Shown here piece by piece: positions 1 to 5,633 of a stretch of DNA of 7,726 bases (positions within the stretch are counted from its first letter, which is position 1; every line of letters starts with the position of its first letter). Made by a program: the position numbers and the translations under genes. The notes beneath the pieces are model-generated. The model saw only the letters and a list, made by a program, of their open reading frames with translations, was not told the DNA's origin and ran no database searches. The DNA lies in the NCBI GenBank assembly GCA_011524575.1, contig WTKB01000302.1, forward strand, positions 1 through 7,726. Reading direction: 5' to 3'. The stretch comes from Aquimarina sp. GTDB taxonomy: Bacteria; Bacteroidota; Bacteroidia; Flavobacteriales; Flavobacteriaceae.

Positions 1-53
1 CCAGGGACACAAGGATTTTCAGTCCTTTGCTCTACCAACTGAGCTAAGGCACC
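1..53 (-). tRNA. tRNA-Phe (anticodon GAA), 3' part cut off by the window edge
   Basis: Read on the minus strand from position 53, the sequence folds as a tRNA. It has a 7-nt acceptor arm GGTGCCT, a D-arm GCTC-AGTTGGTA-GAGC, an anticodon stem AAGGA/TCCTT around loop CTGAAAA (anticodon GAA, Phe), variable loop GTGTC and the first T-stem strand CCTGG. The T-loop, the second T-stem strand and the 3' acceptor strand lie beyond position 1. The assignment to Phe rests on the anticodon, which is fully visible. Confidence 0.95.
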
Positions 54-84
54 ATACAATAAAAGTATTTTATTATTGTGATGG

Positions 85-92
85 CAAATATA
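85..92 (-). promoter_or_regulatory. Candidate -7 promoter element for the tRNA-Phe gene
   Basis: The minus strand reads TATATTTG here, a perfect match to the Bacteroidota primary-sigma -7 consensus TAnnTTTG. It lies about 32 nt upstream of the tRNA 5' end, which leaves a leader of roughly 25 nt for RNase P to remove. I do not see a clear TTG-type -33 element at the expected distance, so the call rests on the -7 match and its position. Confidence 0.45.
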
Positions 93-116
93 CATACTTT
101 TTTTTAATTTTTAAAC

Positions 117-124
117 TAATTTTG
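117..124 (+). promoter_or_regulatory. Candidate -7 promoter element for the coaX operon
   Basis: TAATTTTG matches the Bacteroidota -7 consensus TAnnTTTG exactly and lies 16 nt before the coaX start codon, so the mRNA leader would be only about 10 nt. No convincing -33 TTG is visible upstream, where the DNA is a T-rich tract. The leader between the element and the ATG is almost pure A and has no Shine-Dalgarno sequence, as is usual in this phylum. Together with the tRNA promoter candidate it would form a compact divergent promoter pair. Confidence 0.4.
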
Positions 125-140
125 AAAAAAAAATAAAAAA

Positions 141-878
141 ATGTATCTCATTATTGATATTGGAAACACCTATTCTAAAGTGGCTGTGTTTCTTAGAAAC
201 GAAATTTTAGAAATAAAAAGAGTAATTATTTCTGAAGTTTACAACTTAGTTCAATATTTAAAAACAAAATATACTTCAATTACACATACACTAATAAGTT
301 CTGTTAAAGAAATAGATTCCATATTCCCTAAGCATTTCCTTGATAGTGTCATCCAACTAACAAGTAAAACAGGTGTTCCTTTTAAAAATAACTACAAAAC
401 TCCTAAAACCTTAGGAGCTGATAGAAAGGCTTTGGTAGGTGCTGCTTTTTATGAATTTCCAGACACCAATGTGTTAATTATTGATTCAGGAAGTTGTATC
501 ACCTATGATTTTATAACAGATACCGGAGAATATTTAGGTGGAGGAATAGCTCCAGGACTACAAATGCGCTTAAAAAGCTTAAATAACTATACCGATAAAC
601 TCCCTTTACTTAAAGTAAGTAACCTTACAACAACACAAATACCTTTAATAGGCTCAAGTACTGAAACAGCCATCTATTCTGGAAGCTTACAAGGTGCAAT
701 TTTTGAAATTGAAGGGATGATTACTTCTTTTAAAAGAGAATATCCTACAACTAAAGTAATTTTAACAGGAGGAGATGCAATTTTTTTGTCTAAACAATTA
801 AAAAGTGACATCTTTGTGGAGCCCAACTTTTTACTACTAGGGCTTAACCACTTATTAAACTACACGTTACAAAAATGA
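141..878 (+). CDS. coaX: Type III pantothenate kinase (CoaX)
   Basis: It catalyses the first step of coenzyme A synthesis in the cytoplasm, phosphorylating pantothenate to 4'-phosphopantothenate. Type III enzymes belong to the ASKHA (actin-like ATPase) fold. Visible motifs are the N-terminal phosphate-binding DIGNT (residues 6-10), GADR (92-95, pantothenate/dimer region), the second phosphate motif DSGSCITYD (115-123), GGGIAPG (133-139) and the C-terminal TGGDA (209-213). The length of 245 residues is normal for the family, and all hallmark motifs are present. The second phosphate motif has Ser at 118, where Thr is commoner (DxGT). The ATG at 141 starts directly in front of the DIGNT strand, so no other start is plausible. 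The stop overlaps the next gene (ATGA), which suggests translational coupling to the outer-membrane protein downstream. The gene is probably transcribed from the promoter at about 117. Confidence 0.95.
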   Translation: MYLIIDIGNTYSKVAVFLRNEILEIKRVIISEVYNLVQYLKTKYTSITHTLISSVKEIDSIFPKHFLDSVIQLTSKTGVPFKNNYKTPKTLGADRKALVGAAFYEFPDTNVLIIDSGSCITYDFITDTGEYLGGGIAPGLQMRLKSLNNYTDKLPLLKVSNLTTTQIPLIGSSTETAIYSGSLQGAIFEIEGMITSFKREYPTTKVILTGGDAIFLSKQLKSDIFVEPNFLLLGLNHLLNYTLQK

Positions 879-2131
879 TGAAATTCTCATTTTTTTTTAC
901 TGCATTATTAGGTACCTTTCTTACAACTTATTCCCAACAATCCATTAATTCTATATACTCTAATTATGGTTTAGGGTTAGAGAACTTTAATGGTGGTACT
1001 TATCAAAAAAGTATGGGAGGTAGTTCATTGGTAATGTCTCAAGAACTTCCAAACCTTAAAAACCCAGCTTCTTATAGCAAGCTTAAAATCACATCATTTA
1101 GTATAGGAGCATCTACAACAAGGCAGCAGATTAATACCCGTCAAAATAGTAGCAAAGGCACAGCAACTACTGTAGATTACTTAAGCATTGCTTTCCCTTC
1201 AAAATATGTAGGTATTGGTCTGGGAATTCACCCTTATCGCTCCATGGGATATCTAACAACGACTACTAATGAGGTAAATAATGTAGCGCAAACTACACAA
1301 AAAAGAGGTGATGGAAATGTAAATAGAGCTTATCTTTCTTTAAGTTCCCAACTTATTAAAGGACTTCATATTGGTACTGAAATACATTACAACTTCGGAA
1401 GATTAGAAGAACAAACTACAAGTTACAATCAAACTGTTTTTTCAAATAGAGAACTGTTACAATCAGAAGTTTCAGGGTTTAGTTTTACAACAGCCCTACT
1501 CTATGAAAATGAATACAGAAAAAACTATGTTTCTAGACTAACTGCTATTTATGAAGCCAGTAATCAACTAGAAATTACCAATCGACAACAATTAGCTAGC
1601 ATAACCACTAACACTGCTACAGGTGTTGATATTATTGAAAATGAAAATACCAACTTTCTTTCTATTCAAGATTTTCGATTGCCTTCAAAATTAACTTTAG
1701 GGATAAGTATTGAAAAGAAAAGAAACTGGTTTATGAGTTCTGAAATGTTCTTTACTAAAAATAATAATTATCAAGATAGGATTTACTCCCGTCAAGGCGT
1801 TTCTCATCGTCATGGAATGGGGATTCGAACAGGAGGATACTATATTCCTAAATATAACTCCTTAACAAATTACCTTCAAAAAATAACTTATCGATTTGGT
1901 TTTGAGTACCATGACCTTGGAATAGCTATTAATAATCAAATTATTTCTGATTTTGGCATGTCTTTTGGAATGAGTTTACCGTTACCCCGTAGTTCCTCAC
2001 AAGTTGATTTAGGACTAAAGCTAGGGAAAAGAGGACAAATTGCCTCTAGTTTAATTAGAGAAGATTATGCTACCCTTTCTTTAGGATTGACATTAGGACA
2101 AAAATGGTTTCAAAAAAGAAAATACGACTAA
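875..2131 (+). CDS. Putative outer-membrane beta-barrel protein, CoaX-adjacent family of Bacteroidota
   Basis: The 418-residue protein has a signal peptide: hydrophobic FSFFFTALLGTFLTT near residues 4-18, with probable cleavage after TYS at 20. The mature part opens with a Tyr/Gly-rich YSNYGLG (28-34), MGG (47-49) and NPASYS (63-68). This N-terminal pattern resembles FadL/OmpP1-like barrels of Bacteroidota. Many alternating amphipathic segments follow (for example LSIAFPSKYVGIGLGI and LSLGLTLGQKWF), ending in WFQKRKYD. The family, as I remember it, is annotated only as a putative outer-membrane protein and its substrate is unknown, so I do not assign transport. The start ATG overlaps the coaX stop by 4 bp. 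A second ATG at 878 would remove only one Met and is equally possible. The gap to the TPR gene is 18 bp, with no terminator, so the genes are likely co-transcribed. Confidence 0.75.
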   Translation: MMKFSFFFTALLGTFLTTYSQQSINSIYSNYGLGLENFNGGTYQKSMGGSSLVMSQELPNLKNPASYSKLKITSFSIGASTTRQQINTRQNSSKGTATTVDYLSIAFPSKYVGIGLGIHPYRSMGYLTTTTNEVNNVAQTTQKRGDGNVNRAYLSLSSQLIKGLHIGTEIHYNFGRLEEQTTSYNQTVFSNRELLQSEVSGFSFTTALLYENEYRKNYVSRLTAIYEASNQLEITNRQQLASITTNTATGVDIIENENTNFLSIQDFRLPSKLTLGISIEKKRNWFMSSEMFFTKNNNYQDRIYSRQGVSHRHGMGIRTGGYYIPKYNSLTNYLQKITYRFGFEYHDLGIAINNQIISDFGMSFGMSLPLPRSSSQVDLGLKLGKRGQIASSLIREDYATLSLGLTLGQKWFQKRKYD

Positions 2132-2149
2132 TTTAATTTACTAATATTT

Positions 2150-3532
2150 ATGAGATTGTTCACAAAACTAGGTCTTACAAGTTTTATAGGATGTTTTTTA
2201 TCTTTAGGAATACAAGCACAAGAAACCGTATCCGACGAATGTAAAAAAAATGCTTCTCTTGGTATTGAAAGTGCTAAAGCCAAAGACTACCAAAAAGCAA
2301 AACCCTACTTAGAAACAGTACGAAAAAATTGTCCACAATACAGTTTAGCTACTTATCAGTACAGTGAACGTATTCTACGAGATGAGCTTAAAAGAGCTCC
2401 TGAAGCCAATAAAAAAAGTATTGCTGAAAGTATCATTTCACTACTCGAAGAACGTAAAACACATTTTAGTAGTAAAACACCTATCGGAGATTATAAGTCG
2501 GATATTGCACAATTAATGACGGACTATAACATGGGTACTACCCAAGAACGTTACGAGTTATTTGCAACTGCTTATAAAGACAAAAAGAACTTTAAAGGAC
2601 CTAAGAAAATTTATAGTATATTTTCTCACCTCATAGATTTACAAAAGTCAGGAAATAAAACCGTAAATGATGTATTTACACTCTATGACGATTTAATGGA
2701 TAAAATCGCCTTTGAGGAAAATAGAATGGGAGCAAAAATCTCAAAATACAGCACTAAAGAAGAAAATGGAGTAAGCTTACTTTCTAAAGAAAAAAAGTCA
2801 CTAAGTAAAGCAGAAAACAACTTAAAAGTGTATAATCAAGTTAAAAATTCGATGAATGCAAAACTTGGTAAACTCGCAAATTGTGATTACTTAATTCCTC
2901 TTTTTGAAGGTGAGTTTAATACCAAGAAAAACGATATTAACTGGATTAAAAATGCTTCTAAAAGATTGTACAAAAAGAAATGTACGGACACACCTATTTT
3001 CACTTCTTTAGTTACCCAACAACATGAATTAGCCCCTTCTGCATCTACAGCAAAGTATTTAGCTAAACTTGCAGAACAACGAAAAGATCTTGGATTGGCT
3101 GCTAAGTATTATGATCAAGCTATCGAATTAGAAACAGATCCTAATGAAAAAGCAGATGCTTATTTCCAAAGAGCTATGAGTTTTAAAGCAAAAGGGTCTT
3201 ATGGAAAAGCTAAAAATTATTTCAAAAAAGCTTTAGAATTTAAACCCTCTTTTGGTGCTGCTTACTTACAAATTGCAAACATGATTGGTAAAAGTGCTAA
3301 CTCTTGTGGAACGGACGAATTTAATAAAAGAGCCGTATATTGGTTAGCTGCAAAGTATTCAAAAAGAGCTGGAAAAGTAGATCTATCCGTTGCTAAAAAC
3401 GCTCAAAAAACTACAGCGAGTTACCTGAGTTCTGCACCATCAAAATCAGATATTTTTACTAAAGGAATGCAAGGTAAAACAGTATCTGTAGGATGTTGGA
3501 TTAATGAATCCGTGAAAGTTCCAAGTTTATAA
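2150..3532 (+). CDS. Secreted tetratricopeptide-repeat protein with six cysteines in the mature region
   Basis: The 460-residue protein has a signal peptide (residues 1-23, hydrophobic LGLTSFIGCFLSLGI, cleavage predicted after IQA), so it should be periplasmic or envelope-associated. An N-terminal helical repeat (about 30-80, including DYQKAKPYLETV) precedes a charged helical middle section with coiled-coil-like stretches (about 180-235). Clearer TPR units follow at about 299-375, with AKYYDQAIELETDP and YGKAKNYFKKALEFKPSFGAAY. The C-terminal tail (380-460) is not TPR-like and contains SCGTDEFNKRAVYWLAAKY and GCWINESVKVP. Mature cysteines lie at 31, 61, 245, 278, 386 and 449, an even number compatible with disulfides in the periplasm. 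TPR units normally mediate protein-protein contacts, so a scaffold role in envelope assembly is an inference. It follows the barrel gene by 18 bp and precedes lptC by 5 bp. I know of no assigned function for this family. Confidence 0.8.
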   Translation: MRLFTKLGLTSFIGCFLSLGIQAQETVSDECKKNASLGIESAKAKDYQKAKPYLETVRKNCPQYSLATYQYSERILRDELKRAPEANKKSIAESIISLLEERKTHFSSKTPIGDYKSDIAQLMTDYNMGTTQERYELFATAYKDKKNFKGPKKIYSIFSHLIDLQKSGNKTVNDVFTLYDDLMDKIAFEENRMGAKISKYSTKEENGVSLLSKEKKSLSKAENNLKVYNQVKNSMNAKLGKLANCDYLIPLFEGEFNTKKNDINWIKNASKRLYKKKCTDTPIFTSLVTQQHELAPSASTAKYLAKLAEQRKDLGLAAKYYDQAIELETDPNEKADAYFQRAMSFKAKGSYGKAKNYFKKALEFKPSFGAAYLQIANMIGKSANSCGTDEFNKRAVYWLAAKYSKRAGKVDLSVAKNAQKTTASYLSSAPSKSDIFTKGMQGKTVSVGCWINESVKVPSL

Positions 3533-3537
3533 GTAGT

Positions 3538-4104
3538 ATGTTACAAGTACCTATACTAAGATATTATTTTCTAAAAAACATCATGCCCATGTACTTAGGC
3601 ATGATGTTTTTGTTTTGTAATTGCTCGGAATCTATCCCTGTTGAGAACCAAGCAAACATACTTACTTTACCACAAGGAGAAGGTACAGATATTACATTAA
3701 AACTAACAAAACATGGTACTTTAGAAGCCTTATTAAAAGCCCCTATATTTAAAGATTTTTCACATCTAGAATTCCCTTTTTATGAATTTCCTAAGGGAAT
3801 TGAACTTACTATTTATGATAAAAAAGGAACCTCTAAAATATATGCCGATTATGCTATTCAATACACCGAAACAAAACTTGTAGTACTTAAAAACAACGTA
3901 CGTGTTCTTACTGCTGAGGGCACACAACTTAAAACAGACGAGTTATTTTGGAATCAAGAACTTCAATGGATTTATTGCGATACTACATTTAATATAGGAT
4001 TTAAAACAGGAAACTTTAATAAAGGACAAGGATTTGATGCTAAAGATAATTTTGATTACTTTAGATCTCACAATAATCGCATCACTCAAGAATTTAAACA
4101 TTAA
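3538..4104 (+). CDS. lptC: LPS export component LptC, probably a lipoprotein
   Basis: LptC belongs to the Lpt machine that moves lipopolysaccharide from the inner membrane across the periplasm. The 188-residue protein carries the family's beta-jellyroll pattern: EFPKGIELTIYDKKG (83-97), IYADYAI (101-107), the hallmark LKTDELFWNQ (131-140), then IYCDTTFNI and a GxGFDA turn (164-168) followed by NFDYF. The N-terminus looks like a lipoprotein signal: basic residues R8 and K13, hydrophobic MYLGMMFLF, then CNCS. C29 is the best lipidation candidate and C27 the alternative, since the match to a classical lipobox is imperfect. The start at 3538, 5 bp after the TPR stop, is preferred because later ATGs (3583, 3589, 3601, 3604) would lose the basic residues or most of the signal. 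A strong hairpin lies inside these first codons, and a second one lies at the stop codon. Confidence 0.9.
   Translation: MLQVPILRYYFLKNIMPMYLGMMFLFCNCSESIPVENQANILTLPQGEGTDITLKLTKHGTLEALLKAPIFKDFSHLEFPFYEFPKGIELTIYDKKGTSKIYADYAIQYTETKLVVLKNNVRVLTAEGTQLKTDELFWNQELQWIYCDTTFNIGFKTGNFNKGQGFDAKDNFDYFRSHNNRITQEFKH
3574..3616 (+). terminator. Terminator-like hairpin inside the 5' coding region of lptC
   Basis: Arms 3574-3587 (AAAAACATCATGCC) and 3598-3611 (GGCATGATGTTTTT) are perfectly complementary over 14 bp around a 10-nt loop. GC pairs sit at the loop end, and the T-run TTTTTGTTTT follows on the plus strand. The matching A-run on the left makes it terminator-like on both strands. It begins 42 nt after the TPR gene stop and 36 nt after the lptC start. 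If it terminates, it would attenuate transcription between the TPR gene and lptC. If it only folds in mRNA, it would tune translation. The structure is seen directly, and the activity is inferred. Confidence 0.55.
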
Positions 4105-4135
4105 GAGCTTATTCAAACAAGCTCTTAAATTATTT
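4101..4135 (+). terminator. Probable terminator hairpin at the end of lptC
   Basis: TTAAGAGCTT (4101-4110) and AAGCTCTTAA (4119-4128) form a perfect 10-bp stem with an 8-nt loop. The left arm contains the lptC stop codon. The following tract AATTATTTC is only moderately T-rich, so termination may be partial. The 65-bp gap after lptC, by far the largest between the genes running from coaX to the CorC-like gene, supports a transcript end here. Confidence 0.55.
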
Positions 4136-4169
4136 CACTAAAAAAATTAACAAAAATTACCATAGTATC

Positions 4170-4352
4170 ATGCGAGTATATATCATTATCACTCTCTGTT
4201 TTTATCTTTTAGCTGGTATTTTTTTTAGCATACTAGGTGTAAAAGGTATATACAATGAAACGCCCAATGCTTACATCCAATTATTTTTTGGAGCATTAGC
4301 TATTTTCATGAGTTATTTTAAACTGACACAATTAAAGAAAATTAAAAAATAA
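4170..4352 (+). CDS. Small two-helix inner-membrane protein, function unknown
   Basis: This 60-residue protein has two hydrophobic helices, about residues 3-24 (YIIITLCFYLLAGIFFSILG) and 35-50 (AYIQLFFGALAIFMSY), joined by a short loop KGIYNETPN. A very basic tail, KLTQLKKIKK, follows. By the positive-inside rule the tail, and with it the N-terminus, should be cytoplasmic. I recognise no catalytic motif. It is likely a real gene because it has a clean two-helix design, ends 2 bp before the next gene and fills otherwise empty space. No Shine-Dalgarno sequence and no clear TAnnTTTG promoter are visible in the 65 bp upstream, so its expression may depend on read-through past the lptC hairpin. 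A role as a partner of the downstream CorC-like protein is only a guess from adjacency. Confidence 0.7.
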   Translation: MRVYIIITLCFYLLAGIFFSILGVKGIYNETPNAYIQLFFGALAIFMSYFKLTQLKKIKK

Positions 4353-4354
4353 CT

Positions 4355-5545
4355 ATGCTTATACTGATAGCTTTAGCGTTTTTATTCATGTGTTCTTATG
4401 CACTTTTAATAATCCTTAAGAACCATTCTGAATCGTATTCTTCCTATGAAAAAGTATTAAAACTCGCAGAAAACTCTTGTCTATCAATAAGTATCATCAT
4501 TACACTTCAATTAGTTAATAACCAAGAATATACTCATATCATCCCTACTCTTGGCCACCTTAGAACTTACATTGAAGTACTTTTAGCCATTTCGTTGGTA
4601 TTGGCATTTAGTTTTATAAGCTCTCGATTTTATTTTATTTTTAATCAGGAACAACTAAGTTTTATCAGTAAAGGAATTTATTACCTTTTTAGAGTACCTG
4701 AAAAGATCTTCGATTTAGCATGTACTTTTATCGTTAGGAAAATAATAAAAGTACAAAAGCAACCTATAACAAAGCCAACTGACACAGACACCATAGTTAA
4801 TGAAACACCTCTTAATGTAACTTCATTTACTAATCATTCAGAGCAATCAATACTTCAAAAGAAACAACTATCTGATGACTTTTTTCACTTTTTTAATCGA
4901 TCACTTTTCCATGTAGTTCCTTCCTCTAAAGATGCCTTAAAGAACACAGAATCTATAGAAAATTGTTCGAAAATTCAATTAAATACCCATAAAACCCCCG
5001 TATTTATTACTCAAAAATCGTCTTTAAAGGATGAGGATGAACAGGAGACTATTACAGGTTATATTGATAAGATTTCTTTGTTAAATACCCATTCAAAAAT
5101 TAGTGTGTCAAATATTAACGAATTTATTTACACTCCAGAGAGTATCAATCTAAAAGATGCTTTAAAAGCACTTAAAGAAGAACACGTACACCTTGGCATT
5201 TTAACAAATGAAATAGGAGAATGTAATGGATATTTCACTAAAAAAAAGCTTAGTTACCTACTCACTGATCATCTTCAAAAAAGTCCTAGTTATAATTACT
5301 TGCAATTTATAACAACAGGTAGTGTCTTTTTGCCAGCTACATCAACTATTAAAGATATAAATACCACTTACAGAACACAATTTCCATCATCTTTAGCATA
5401 TAAAACACTTTCTGGTTTTTTTATGCATAAACTTGGTCGTATCGCTAAAAAAGGCGATTCTATAACATATAACGAACTTACTCTAAAGTCGGTAGCTGTT
5501 AACGGACCTAAAATCATAACTATAAAAATGGAAATTTCAAAATAA
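4355..5545 (+). CDS. Divergent CNNM/CorC (HlyC)-family membrane protein with eroded motifs
   Basis: The 396-residue protein begins with hydrophobic segments (about 2-21, 44-54 and 72-96, then a weaker 105-130) where CNNM-family proteins carry the DUF21 membrane domain. A polar Ser/Thr/Asn-rich stretch (135-205) follows. Residues about 205-310 align by eye with a CBS pair: GYIDKISLL and then LKDALKALKEEHVHLGILTNEIGECNGYFT, the place where the family normally has VIDEYGGTxGIVT. Residues 320-394 form a recognisable CorC_HlyC domain: GSVFLPATSTIKDIN, LAYKTLSGFFMHKLGRIAKKGDSI and TLKSVAVNGPKIITIKM. The usual SGxExA motif in the first helix, the EYGG motif and the acidic EDIxEExxGEI helix are all absent. 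Family members act in Mg2+/Co2+ handling, but with these motifs gone, ion transport here is doubtful. The reading frame is intact. The gene starts 2 bp after the small membrane protein. Confidence 0.65.
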   Translation: MLILIALAFLFMCSYALLIILKNHSESYSSYEKVLKLAENSCLSISIIITLQLVNNQEYTHIIPTLGHLRTYIEVLLAISLVLAFSFISSRFYFIFNQEQLSFISKGIYYLFRVPEKIFDLACTFIVRKIIKVQKQPITKPTDTDTIVNETPLNVTSFTNHSEQSILQKKQLSDDFFHFFNRSLFHVVPSSKDALKNTESIENCSKIQLNTHKTPVFITQKSSLKDEDEQETITGYIDKISLLNTHSKISVSNINEFIYTPESINLKDALKALKEEHVHLGILTNEIGECNGYFTKKKLSYLLTDHLQKSPSYNYLQFITTGSVFLPATSTIKDINTTYRTQFPSSLAYKTLSGFFMHKLGRIAKKGDSITYNELTLKSVAVNGPKIITIKMEISK

Positions 5546-5583
5546 TGACATACTACTAAATGCACATTTATCCTATATATGGT

Positions 5584-5613
5584 TTTGTTTTTTGCAATAA
5601 AACCTTAATTTCG
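5584..5613 (+). promoter_or_regulatory. Bacteroidota-type promoter for ppiD
   Basis: TTTG (5584-5587, -33 type element) is followed after 18 nt by TAATTTCG (5606-5613), one base from the -7 consensus TAnnTTTG. The spacing falls in the usual range for the phylum. The -7 element ends 20 nt before the ppiD ATG, which predicts a leader of about 12-15 nt. Its presence implies that ppiD can be transcribed independently of the upstream genes. Confidence 0.55.
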
Positions 5614-5633
5614 CCCTACTAAAAAAATATAAA

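Noticed and set aside
56..79. Imperfect palindrome ACAATAAAA / TTTTATT-ATTGT near the tRNA 5' end
   Set aside because: Almost entirely A/T and broken by a 3-nt bulge. In DNA this AT-rich such a match is expected by chance, and it is probably just tRNA leader sequence.
2392..2410. Short palindrome GAGCT...AGCTC in the TPR gene
   Set aside because: Only 5 bp, in the middle of a well-formed coding region, with no T-run. No function is supported.
3601..3606. Downstream ATG pair as an alternative lptC start that would place the hairpin outside the gene
   Set aside because: The product would begin MMFLFCNCS, with no basic residues and too short a hydrophobic stretch for export, while LptC must reach the periplasm. 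The start at 3538 is better.
5368..5565. Minus-strand open frame of 65 codons over the end of the CorC-like gene
   Set aside because: It lies antisense to the well-supported CorC_HlyC domain and its translation has no recognisable domain or signal. It is a shadow frame.
5581..5604. Inverted repeat GGTTTT...AAAACC after the CorC-like gene, considered as its terminator
   Set aside because: Only 6 bp with a 12-nt loop and no T-run after it. The same bases are better explained as the -33 element and spacer of the ppiD promoter.
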